This document shows, piece after piece, positions 17,457 through 24,717 of a DNA stretch of 45,997 nucleotides. The DNA is from an uncultured Prevotella sp. (GTDB taxonomy: Bacteria; Bacteroidota; Bacteroidia; Bacteroidales; Bacteroidaceae), in NCBI GenBank assembly GCA_946186945.1, contig CAMHPC010000005.1, positions 1-45,997 on the forward strand, in the 5' to 3' direction. The notes beneath the pieces are model-generated. The model was not told where the DNA came from. It was given only the letters and a program-made list of their open reading frames with translations, and ran no database searches. The position numbers were made by a program, and so were the translations under genes. Numbering within the stretch: the stretch's first letter is position 1; every line of letters starts with the position of its first letter.

Positions 17457-18713
17457 TCATAGTTCCAAACTATTTGGCTGAAGAAGAAAATCCAGAAGCC
17501 CTATAATAAGGAAACCATTGTCGTTATAGTATGGTACTATGTCATCGCGCACAATGATGATACGTTTAAATCCATCTTTTAGAGATTTGAGCGATGCCTC
17601 TTCTTGTACTTTTTTCCCTTCATCGGTCATTGAAAATGCGGACTGGATATAGTAACGTTGATATCCTTTGTTGGCAACAAAATCTATTTTTAGATTACTC
17701 CGATAATCTCGACCTTCTGTGTCTTTTTTCCAGGTCTTGACCATTCCCACATCAACGACAAAACCTCTCAGCCGCAATTCGTTGTAAATCACATTTTCCA
17801 TTATATGATTTTCTTCCTGCTGACGAAAGTTTAAAATAGCTCCACGTAATCCCATATCAGTAAAATAGTATTTTGTCTCAGCGCCAATATATTTCCTTCC
17901 TTTTACATCATAACGTAAAGCTTCTTCTATGAGAAATGCGTCTTGCAAATGCTTGATATAATCCTTAATTGTGTTGTGTGAAATTCCAACATTCTCTACA
18001 CTCTTAAAGGTGTTACTGATTCGTTTAGGATTAGTTGAAGCACCTATACCTGATGCTAAGATCTGAACCAATTGCCGTATTCCTCTCTCGTCTCGTATGT
18101 TGTTACGCTCAACCACATCGCGCAGATAGGTAAGTTCATAAAGACTACGTAGATATTCAATCTTCTTATTATTATCTGTAAAAAGAGATACTTGCGGCAA
18201 CCCACCAAAGGTGAAATAATCTCTCCATGCTTTTTGTCTGTCTCCTCCCCATGCTTCAAAAAACTCTGCAAAAGATAATGGCCATACCCTTATCTCATCA
18301 CCACGTCCCCTGAATTCGGTAACAACGTCGGTAGAGAGGAACTTTGAATTAGAACCTGAAACATAAACGTCAAGTTGTGGATTGTGCATGAGACTGAGTA
18401 AAACCTCTACAAAGTCTTCTACCAATTGTATCTCATCAAGGATAACGTAATACGTATTTCCGTCTTGCCTCGTTTTTTCGCCAATGTAGTAAAGCAATAC
18501 GTCAGGATCTCTCAACTTTTTGTTTTGCCTATCGTCCAAAGAAACCTCAATGATATGATCTTCCGTTATGCCTTGTTCTTTCAGGTGTTGATGAAAAAGC
18601 ACAAAGAGAAGGTACGATTTACCGCAACGTCGTCCACCTGTCACAATCTTTACCATCCCATTCCCCTTCGATGCAATAAGTGAATCAACATATTTCTTTC
18701 TCTTATATTCCAT
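17457..18713 (-). CDS. AAA_14/DUF4143 family ATPase
   Basis: The 418-residue protein begins at ATG 18711-18713 (MEYKRKKYVDSLI); the open frame upstream is not family-like and crosses the promoter. An N-terminal AAA_14 domain has the Walker A GGRRCGKS at 26-33 and a Walker B-like YVILDEIQLV. The C-terminal half is DUF4143, with a nuclease-like core ending (KIDFVANKG, YYIQSAF). The biological role of this family is unsettled; Bacteroidales often carry several copies. The gene is visibly more AT-rich than its neighbours, which suggests transfer. It is divergent from the gene at 18837 and lies inside the segment bounded by the 169-bp repeats. Confidence 0.9.
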   Translation of the reverse strand: MEYKRKKYVDSLIASKGNGMVKIVTGGRRCGKSYLLFVLFHQHLKEQGITEDHIIEVSLDDRQNKKLRDPDVLLYYIGEKTRQDGNTYYVILDEIQLVEDFVEVLLSLMHNPQLDVYVSGSNSKFLSTDVVTEFRGRGDEIRVWPLSFAEFFEAWGGDRQKAWRDYFTFGGLPQVSLFTDNNKKIEYLRSLYELTYLRDVVERNNIRDERGIRQLVQILASGIGASTNPKRISNTFKSVENVGISHNTIKDYIKHLQDAFLIEEALRYDVKGRKYIGAETKYYFTDMGLRGAILNFRQQEENHIMENVIYNELRLRGFVVDVGMVKTWKKDTEGRDYRSNLKIDFVANKGYQRYYIQSAFSMTDEGKKVQEEASLKSLKDGFKRIIIVRDDIVPYYNDNGFLIIGLLDFLLQPNSLEL

Positions 18714-18753
18714 AATACAGACATTATTTGTGGAAAACCACACTTTTTGTCTG

Positions 18754-18761
18754 CAAAGGTA
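18754..18761 (-). promoter_or_regulatory. -7 element of the DUF4143 ATPase gene
   Basis: On the minus strand TACCTTTG is followed by C, 40 bases before the ATG. No clear TTTG is seen 19-21 bases upstream. Confidence 0.55.
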
Positions 18762-18802
18762 AAAAAAATCTATTAAAGTTCCATATAGTTTGATTTTTTT
18801 TT

Positions 18803-18810
18803 TAAATTTG
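18803..18810 (+). promoter_or_regulatory. Possible -7 element for the 18837-21354 cluster
   Basis: TAAATTTG fits the -7 consensus and lies 26 bases before the first ATG of the cluster, in a T-rich stretch. The nearest TTTG (18789-18792) is too close for a standard -33 element, so the call is tentative. Confidence 0.4.
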
Positions 18811-18836
18811 AATCGTAATTCTAAAACAAAGCGAAT

Positions 18837-19412
18837 ATGGAACAGGATAATAATCAGCACGTAGATCAACTTCGTCTCCAACAGGAAGCAGAACAGAAGC
18901 GCATCATTCGTGAGATAGAGGACAATGCAAAACCGAGCCGTCATGGATGGAAGGTTTTGGTGGCGTTCACTATTGCTATTATCTGCCTACTCTTTGCTAA
19001 CCGTGCCAGCGCTCAGACGCTGACCTTTGCCGACCGCAACGTGGGGCGGAGGGCGCTCATCAAGGGTGATGCGGACAACGACGGACTAATCTCGAAAGCA
19101 GAGGCAGACTCCCTCAAGTCGCTCATCCTCACGCAGTACCGCACCGACATGTTCGAGGTCACGACCTACGAAGACCTTGCCAAGTTCCCCAATCTTGAGA
19201 AGTTGTGGTTAGGAGAAAGTAAATTGGAGACCGTCGACCTCTCCAAGAACTGGAACCTGAAGTATGTCCACATAGAGAGCGACAACCTCAAGACTCTTAT
19301 CCTCGCCGTGGGCTGCGCGCCCAAGATAGCCTATCCTATGCACAGCGGCGAAGTACTCATCAAGCGCATCAAAAATCCCGATGCGCCCGGAGCCATGTTT
19401 TTCCAATACTAA
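18837..19412 (+). CDS. Membrane-anchored or exported protein with an EF-hand loop
   Basis: The 191-residue protein has a charged N-terminal stretch (1-37) and one hydrophobic segment (38-57). A possible signal peptidase site follows at ASAQ (57-60), so it is either an unusually long signal peptide or a signal anchor. Residues 78-89 (DADNDGLISKAE) are a perfect 12-residue EF-hand/dockerin-type calcium loop. The following part (about 110-165) has a leucine-rich-repeat-like pattern (FPNLEKLWLGESKLETVDLSKNWNLKYVHI). The gene is followed after 12 bases by the secreted CCHC-motif gene. I do not recognise a named family; a calcium-stabilised surface or periplasmic protein is the best description. 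Confidence 0.7.
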   Translation: MEQDNNQHVDQLRLQQEAEQKRIIREIEDNAKPSRHGWKVLVAFTIAIICLLFANRASAQTLTFADRNVGRRALIKGDADNDGLISKAEADSLKSLILTQYRTDMFEVTTYEDLAKFPNLEKLWLGESKLETVDLSKNWNLKYVHIESDNLKTLILAVGCAPKIAYPMHSGEVLIKRIKNPDAPGAMFFQY

Positions 19413-19424
19413 AACCTTACCATT

Positions 19425-20900
19425 ATGAAAAGACTTAGCTTAATAGCATTACTGGCGTTGCTGGCAACGGCAATCCGAGCGCAGATTCCCGATCCTGGCG
19501 ACCCCGTCTGCGCCTACTGCGAAGTGAATCTGAAGACAGGTGAGGCCCACAAGCGTGGCTGTCCCTATTATTCTGAACCCTCAAGCGAGGAATCGTCATC
19601 TTCCGTCAGCAGTTCGTCGGCTTCCTCTTCTTCGAAGCCCAGCGGCCCTTCAAGGTATAATCCGTTTGCTGATGGTACCTGTCCGGAATGTGGCGCGAAG
19701 GTAGAGACAATAGGTCAATACAATCGCCATCGCAGCGACTGCAGACTGGGCAATGCCTTCCGAGAGTACTATCGTTTGTGGGATGTGTCATTGCATGGAA
19801 AGAAGAAAAAGGAACGGGACGAGGCATGGCGAAAGATGCAAGATGCATACGAAAGGGCAGGGGATATTGCCGAGCAGGCCATCAAACGAAAGAATAGTGG
19901 CGTCAGCACACCGAGCTATTCCACCCCTTCCACCCATCTTCGTGACTACACACCTATGCCGGAGAACAAACCGGCACCACAGGCCACGTCGAAGCCTGAG
20001 CCCCCCTTCCCTTGCCCCATTGCACAGCAGGCCCCCTCGTTCTCCAGCGTCAACGAGGAGAGTGTCATCCATAACGAGTTGCAGAGTCTTGAGGGCCAGC
20101 ACCCATGGGGTGAAATCGATATGGAAGCTCTCGCGGCTTACAATAAGCAGGCATGGGACCCCATTCCCATGAAATTCCGATACGAAGACTATACGCACAC
20201 GGCAGGTCATGCCGTGGTGCTCGGCTTTCCGGTGACGGACAAGAAGGGACAGGTGACCTCTATTGCATGGCATATCTTCGTGAAAGGGCCCAATGGCAAG
20301 TATATACCTGCGAAAAACCTGCAGGATCAGGAGCACAGAGGTCGCAACCCGAAGGGTAATGAGCAGACGACGCATCTGCGCAGCGTCAGTTTTGCATGCG
20401 AGGGCACGTTCATCGTGAAAGAGTATGAAAACAACGGTGGAGGCTATTACAAGGAGATCATCCTGACCAGGACAGGCGAAATAGTAAAAAGGGGCTACAA
20501 TATTTCTTTCCCAGGCTACAAAGTGGATGGGAAACGTCTGATATTGAGAGAACCCGACTGGAGCAGAGGGTCAACCATCAGAGATCTCTATTACCTGTAT
20601 AATGAAGAGGGGAAAATCATCGTTCATGGTGACAAACTCACGTTCTATGACGACGCTATCATCGTGAAGTCAGAGGAATCTTACGAATTGTGCAACTGGT
20701 ACGGTGAACGCTTCAAGGTGCCAGATGGCGACTGGAAGGAATTCTTCGCGGATGTGAAGGCCTACAACGACAATGGCTCGTACTACATCATAGAGACAAA
20801 GGACCATCATTTCGCCCTCGTAGGCCGTGGCTTCAAGCGCATCGGCGGCCTTTACAACTCGGCAGAAGAGGCCCGCGCCGCATGGCCCAACAGACGATAG
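19425..20900 (+). CDS. Secreted protein with two CCHC metal-binding motifs
   Basis: The 491-residue protein has a Sec signal peptide (cleavage after AIRAQ, about 20). The mature N-terminus holds two similar putative zinc motifs. The first is C29-x2-C32-x9-H42-x3-C46 and the second C86-x2-C89-x12-H102-x3-C106, separated by a Ser-rich linker (about 53-72). A Pro-rich linker (about 165-200) leads to a C-terminal domain of about 290 residues made of short beta-like repeats (for example GKIIVHGDKLTFYDDAIIV, YYIIETKDHHFALVGRGFKRIGG), loosely like WG/KWG-repeat proteins. It is the middle gene of a three-gene cluster, 12 bases after the EF-hand gene and 4 bases before the three-TM gene. No known family is recognised. 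Confidence 0.75.
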   Translation: MKRLSLIALLALLATAIRAQIPDPGDPVCAYCEVNLKTGEAHKRGCPYYSEPSSEESSSSVSSSSASSSSKPSGPSRYNPFADGTCPECGAKVETIGQYNRHRSDCRLGNAFREYYRLWDVSLHGKKKKERDEAWRKMQDAYERAGDIAEQAIKRKNSGVSTPSYSTPSTHLRDYTPMPENKPAPQATSKPEPPFPCPIAQQAPSFSSVNEESVIHNELQSLEGQHPWGEIDMEALAAYNKQAWDPIPMKFRYEDYTHTAGHAVVLGFPVTDKKGQVTSIAWHIFVKGPNGKYIPAKNLQDQEHRGRNPKGNEQTTHLRSVSFACEGTFIVKEYENNGGGYYKEIILTRTGEIVKRGYNISFPGYKVDGKRLILREPDWSRGSTIRDLYYLYNEEGKIIVHGDKLTFYDDAIIVKSEESYELCNWYGERFKVPDGDWKEFFADVKAYNDNGSYYIIETKDHHFALVGRGFKRIGGLYNSAEEARAAWPNRR

Positions 20901-20904
20901 GACT

Positions 20905-21354
20905 ATGAAAACATTATTGACCATATTACTCTTCCTGTCCAGTCTTCAGGTGGCTCAGTCACCAGAAGATATGTACGGCATGTACGACAAGGACGGGAAG
21001 TACCGTGAAATGAGGGAGAAGATGGAACAGGTGGTACAAAAGTCTGAGGAGGCAAAGAAGGAAGAGGATGCCAAGAAGACGCGCATTCTGGTCGTCTCAC
21101 TCCTCATCGGACTCATCCCCGTGGCTGTTGTGGGTGGCAATGTCGTCCGTAAACACTCGTGGGAGACAAGCCAAAGAGGGACAGCAGAGGCGTTGGTCAT
21201 CGCCCTTGCCGGCGGCATCGTTCTCTTCGCTTTCAACTACGGATGGTTCTATCTGAAAATCCTGCACGAAGAGGTATTCAAATTGGTATTCTCTCTCGCA
21301 GTCATCATACTGTTGGTCGGAATAGGAATCTACGTGACGGGAAAGAAGAAATAA
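20905..21354 (+). CDS. Small three-TM membrane protein
   Basis: The 149-residue protein starts at ATG 20905, four bases after the upstream stop; a longer frame from 20827 overlaps the neighbour and lacks a signal. It has a signal peptide (1-18), a charged helical stretch (about 22-60, rich in Lys and Glu), and three hydrophobic helices (about 60-79, 94-117, 125-143), ending in a basic TGKKK tail. Its last 41 or so codons are duplicated at 17107-17232. The transcript ends at the hairpin 21357-21384, shared with the tRNA-Lys gene on the other strand. The function is unknown. Confidence 0.7.
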   Translation: MKTLLTILLFLSSLQVAQSPEDMYGMYDKDGKYREMREKMEQVVQKSEEAKKEEDAKKTRILVVSLLIGLIPVAVVGGNVVRKHSWETSQRGTAEALVIALAGGIVLFAFNYGWFYLKILHEEVFKLVFSLAVIILLVGIGIYVTGKKK

Positions 21355-21397
21355 CGAAAAAAGAGGCTTGCAAGCCTCTTTTTTGTGATCCGCTTGG
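21229..21397. repeat. Right copy of the 169-bp direct repeat, running into tRNA-Lys
   Basis: This is the intact-side copy. It contains the gene tail, the terminator and the first 12 plus-strand bases of the tRNA-Lys gene (21386-21397). It matches 17107-17275 with 12 differences by eye, of which only one falls in the last 111 bases. Confidence 0.9.
21357..21384. terminator. Symmetrical terminator shared by the three-TM gene and tRNA-Lys
   Basis: Six A, the palindrome GAGGCTTGCAAGCCTC, six T. It starts 2 bases after the TAA of the plus-strand gene and 1 base after the 3' end of the minus-strand tRNA, so it can end both transcripts. Confidence 0.9.
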
Positions 21398-21458
21398 GGC
21401 TCGAACCCAAGACCCCAACATTAAAAGTGTTGTGCTCTACCAGCTGAGCTAGCGGATC
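21386..21458 (-). tRNA. tRNA-Lys (anticodon TTT)
   Basis: The 73-base cloverleaf reads on the minus strand. The acceptor stem is GATCCGC/GCGGATC with discriminator A, the D stem GCTC/GAGC, the anticodon stem CAACA/TGTTG with loop CTTTTAA, and the T arm TTGGG/CCCAA with loop TTCGAGC. All four stems pair perfectly. CCA is not encoded. The promoter is at 21490-21521 and the terminator at 21357-21384. Its 3' end is copied at 17264-17275. Confidence 0.97.
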
Positions 21459-21489
21459 AATGGATTATCCATTCTGCGTAAAGCGAGTG

Positions 21490-21521
21490 CAAAGGTATAG
21501 GTTTTTGGACAATCTGCCAAA
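21490..21521 (-). promoter_or_regulatory. Promoter of tRNA-Lys
   Basis: TTTG (21518-21521, minus strand), 20 bases, then TACCTTTG (21490-21497), followed by the tRNA 5' end 31 bases on. It is a full consensus match. Confidence 0.8.
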
Positions 21522-21536
21522 AGAATTGGGATTTTT

Positions 21537-21567
21537 TTTGTTTCTTAGCCCGTTTTTAGTAATTTTG
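21537..21567 (+). promoter_or_regulatory. Promoter of the menaquinone operon
   Basis: TTTG (21537-21540), 19 bases, then TAATTTTG (21560-21567). The first operon ATG is 34 bases downstream. Confidence 0.8.
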
Positions 21568-21601
21568 CCAATTGAATACTATGTGAAAACAAGAAAAAAC
21601 A

Positions 21602-22021
21602 ATGAACGTAGAAGCGATAAGAGATATAATACGGCGGCAACCCAACCTTTCTACCGCCCTCGGCATGGAGTTTATCTCTACACCCGATGATGACACCTGC
21701 ATGGCCACCATGAAAGTGGACGAGCGCAACAGACAACCCTTCGGCTTCCTCAGTGGCGGCGCATCACTGGCACTGGCAGAAAACCTTGCCGGGGTAGGGT
21801 CGTGTTCGCTGTGCCCGGGAAAGATCTGTGTGGGCATCAGTGTGAGTGGTCAGCATGTAAAGGCAGTGATAGAAGGAGACACCGTCACCGCACTGGCACG
21901 ACTGGTGCACAAGGGGCGGACATTGCATGTGTGGGACGTGGAGATAACCGACTCGAAAGGACATACCATATCTACAGTACACGTGACAAACTACGTCATA
22001 GCATCAAAACAAAAACCATGA
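21602..22021 (+). CDS. menI: Hotdog-fold thioesterase, probable DHNA-CoA hydrolase
   Basis: The 139-residue protein is a PaaI/YbgC-like hotdog thioesterase. The helix segment HxFxxGG-type motif appears here as PFGFLSGGASLALAENLAGV, with the catalytic acidic residue expected at the Glu of LAEN. It has the typical strand pattern through VTALARLVHKGRTLHVWDVEI. As the first gene of the menaquinone operon, it most likely hydrolyses 1,4-dihydroxy-2-naphthoyl-CoA to DHNA. The family also contains enzymes with other acyl-CoA substrates, so the symbol rests partly on context. The stop overlaps the menF start by ATGA. Confidence 0.8.
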   Translation: MNVEAIRDIIRRQPNLSTALGMEFISTPDDDTCMATMKVDERNRQPFGFLSGGASLALAENLAGVGSCSLCPGKICVGISVSGQHVKAVIEGDTVTALARLVHKGRTLHVWDVEITDSKGHTISTVHVTNYVIASKQKP

Positions 22022-23064
22022 AACAACCATTCGCACTATATCGCCTGCCACATGCCGACCACTATGTGAGCGTGACACAAACAGAAGGCGAAGCAAAGGA
22101 GTTTATCTCAGTAGCACAGCTCGACGGACAAAACGGGTATGTGTTTGCGCCATTCACCGTAACCCCACAGATGCCGGTGCTACTCATAAGGCCAGACGAG
22201 GTGAGACGTGTACCGCTGAAGGAAACTACATCCAATCCATTGCCACTCGGCAACAGACAGCAACAGACAGGTGCACAACGCCAACGCTATGACCTTGACT
22301 TCGCTTCTTTTCATGCCCACGTGAAGATGAACGAGTTTGAGAAGATAGTGCTGGCACGTAGCGTGAGACAGTATCACGCCACACAGCCCGACAGTACACA
22401 ACTCTTCCTCGATGCCTGTGCCACTTACCCACGTATGATGGTAGCACTCGTCTCTATACCGCAATGCGGCACATGGCTTATGGCCACACCCGAGATACTG
22501 CTCGAGGGAGAAGACACACAGTGGCGTACAGTGGCACTCGCAGGTACAATGCCTGTGAGCAGCAATGACGACTCCCCCCTGTGGGATGAGAAGAATATAC
22601 GCGAGCAGAGACTGGTATGTACGTACATCATACAGAGTCTGGAGCAGTTTGCAAGCAATATAGAAGAACAGGGACCTGCCACCGTGCGAGCCGGACATCT
22701 GTGGCACCTGCGCAGCACCTTCTCCTTCTCGCTCCCCTCCGACACACGCTTGGGGCCACTTCTCGACCGCTTGCACCCCACACCCGCCGTCTGCGGGCTG
22801 CCCAAGGAGCCAACGCGACGCTTTATCATAGACAATGAAGCCACACCCAGAGGATACTACAGCGGTTTCTGTGGACCGCTGCGCATGGGTGAAGAACAGA
22901 CACACCTCTATGTCAACCTGCGGTGCATGAACATCTGTCCACATTACTGTCAACTCTTTGCAGGAGGTGGGATATTGCCCGACAGCGTGGTACAAAAAGA
23001 GTGGGACGAGACAGAGACAAAACTCGACACCATGCGACGACTGCTCATGATGCACAATACCTAA
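22018..23064 (+). CDS. menF: Isochorismate synthase
   Basis: The 348-residue chorismate-binding enzyme converts chorismate to isochorismate, the first committed step toward menaquinone. The start is the ATG at 22018 that overlaps the thioesterase stop; a longer frame exists but lies within that gene. Family motifs in order: KIVLARS, WLMATPEILL, VALAGT, the HPTPAVCGLPK segment, RGYYSGFCGPL, the Arg/Cys/Met strand NLRCM, and the closing LFAGGGILPDSVVQKEWDE with its Mg-binding acidic residues. It is short compared with E. coli MenF but normal for Bacteroidales. menD follows after 9 bases. Confidence 0.93.
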   Translation: MKQPFALYRLPHADHYVSVTQTEGEAKEFISVAQLDGQNGYVFAPFTVTPQMPVLLIRPDEVRRVPLKETTSNPLPLGNRQQQTGAQRQRYDLDFASFHAHVKMNEFEKIVLARSVRQYHATQPDSTQLFLDACATYPRMMVALVSIPQCGTWLMATPEILLEGEDTQWRTVALAGTMPVSSNDDSPLWDEKNIREQRLVCTYIIQSLEQFASNIEEQGPATVRAGHLWHLRSTFSFSLPSDTRLGPLLDRLHPTPAVCGLPKEPTRRFIIDNEATPRGYYSGFCGPLRMGEEQTHLYVNLRCMNICPHYCQLFAGGGILPDSVVQKEWDETETKLDTMRRLLMMHNT

Positions 23065-23073
23065 CCTACAGCC

Positions 23074-24711
23074 ATGTACTGCAATAAGGATAATATCAAT
23101 ATACTGACGGCACTGCTTGTGAAACATGGAGTGACACAGTGCGTGGTGTGCCCAGGGTCGAGAAACGCAGCGATAGTGCACAATCTCAATGCCTGTCCTG
23201 GCATACGATGCTATAGTGTCACCGACGAGCGCAGTGCAGGCTTCTTCGCTATCGGACTGATACACGCCACCCGCAGACCAGCAGCGGTATGTGTGACCTC
23301 GGGTTCGGCACTGCTCAACGTGGTGCCGGCTGTGGCAGAGGCTGCATACCAACACCTGCCGCTACTGGTCATATCGGCCGACAGACCACAGGCATGGATA
23401 GACCAACTCGACGGACAGACACTGCCACAGCCACCGCTGCTCTCCACACTCGTGGCACACGTGGCGGCTATCGGCGAACCCCACGATGATACCACACGAT
23501 GGCAGTGTTGCCGTATGATAAACGAAGCCCTTCTGGCTCTTCGACCGTACGGAGAGGCTCCAGCCACCGGAAATGCCACCTATGGCGCACCCGTACATAT
23601 TAATGTGCCGATAAGCAGACCACTGTTCTGTTTCGACCAACCATCACTCCCCGATGTGAGAATGGTACACAGACAGAGACCGTGCGATGATACCCTGCCC
23701 GAGAGCATGGTAAGACTGCTGGTCAGGGCACAGAGACCGTTGCTGGTGGTGGGACAGTGCCTACTGGACCTCTCCGCAGAAGAGAAGAAGACGGTGGAGC
23801 AGATGTGCAAATGTGTGCCCGTGCTGGCAGAGTGTCTGACCGATGCCATACCGATGCCCTGCAATGCCGAAGGGTGGGTGGAGAAATACCAAGACTGGCA
23901 CCCAGACCTCATACTGTATCTGGGCGGTGCCATAGTGAGCAGAAAGATAAAGCAATACCTGCGCTCGCGCTACGATGCTCACACGGTGATGGTACACCCC
24001 ACAGGACGGTTGGAGGATGTGACCATGCATGCCGATGAAGTGCTCGCTATGGACTGGAGAAAAGCCCTCTGTGGCATGGCACAGATATTGGCAGACACAC
24101 CCCGCGAGAGACTGTTGCCAGTGACAGACAGCACACTGTTGGCAGACAGCCCCGTAAGTTTCTCTACCGACTATGTGGTGGCGTATCTTGAGGAGCAGTT
24201 GTACGACCTGGACACCACTTTCCATGTACACTATGCCAACAGCAGTGTGATACGCAGTGCCTGCCGCTATGCCCACCATCATGTGTATTGCAACCGTGGG
24301 GTGAACGGCATAGAAGGCTCGCTCTCCGTGGCAGTGGGATATGCTGCAGCCCTAACAGCCGAGGGGGCGGACGATATGGTGCTGATGGTGACCGGCGACC
24401 TGAGTTTCTTCTACGACCAGAACGCACTGTGGAACGGACACCTGGCAGGCAACCTGCGCGTGGTGCTCATCAACGACGGGGGTGGCAACATCTTCTCTAC
24501 ACTCCCCGGGCTTTCTGACAGTGATGCTTACCCGCAGTTGGTAGCGGGCTCGCACCACACCTCTGCCCGCGGTATATGCACACAGTGTGATGTGGGATAT
24601 CTGCATGCCGAGGATGCTGAATCGCTGCGTATGGCCATGACCACGATGCTCACTGCAGAGACACAGAGACCCATCGTACTCGAGGTGATGACAAATAATA
24701 AAAAAGTTTGA
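23074..24711 (+). CDS. menD: SEPHCHC synthase MenD
   Basis: The 545-residue thiamine-diphosphate enzyme joins isochorismate with 2-oxoglutarate to give SEPHCHC. The N-terminal TPP domain shows VVCPGSRNAAIVHN and the cofactor-activating Glu52 in TDERSAGFFAIG. CVTSGSALLNVVPAVAEA and SADRP follow, and the C-terminal TPP-binding motif is GDLSFFYDQNALWN through LINDGGGNIFS. Length and domain order (PYR, central, PP) are as expected. The gene is separated from the TPM-domain gene by only 6 bases. Confidence 0.95.
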   Translation: MYCNKDNINILTALLVKHGVTQCVVCPGSRNAAIVHNLNACPGIRCYSVTDERSAGFFAIGLIHATRRPAAVCVTSGSALLNVVPAVAEAAYQHLPLLVISADRPQAWIDQLDGQTLPQPPLLSTLVAHVAAIGEPHDDTTRWQCCRMINEALLALRPYGEAPATGNATYGAPVHINVPISRPLFCFDQPSLPDVRMVHRQRPCDDTLPESMVRLLVRAQRPLLVVGQCLLDLSAEEKKTVEQMCKCVPVLAECLTDAIPMPCNAEGWVEKYQDWHPDLILYLGGAIVSRKIKQYLRSRYDAHTVMVHPTGRLEDVTMHADEVLAMDWRKALCGMAQILADTPRERLLPVTDSTLLADSPVSFSTDYVVAYLEEQLYDLDTTFHVHYANSSVIRSACRYAHHHVYCNRGVNGIEGSLSVAVGYAAALTAEGADDMVLMVTGDLSFFYDQNALWNGHLAGNLRVVLINDGGGNIFSTLPGLSDSDAYPQLVAGSHHTSARGICTQCDVGYLHAEDAESLRMAMTTMLTAETQRPIVLEVMTNNKKV

Positions 24712-24717
24712 TACATT

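Noticed and set aside
18714..18944. N-terminal extension of the DUF4143 ATPase
   Set aside because: The extension crosses the -7 element and overlaps the start of the divergent gene; the family N-terminus begins at MEYKRKK.
22180..23355. 391-codon minus-strand open frame across menF
   Set aside because: It is antisense to menF, whose motifs are unmistakable; the translation is Cys/His-rich nonsense with no family features. The same applies to long antisense frames over the carboxylesterase (14364-15194) and the fusion gene (16060-16911).
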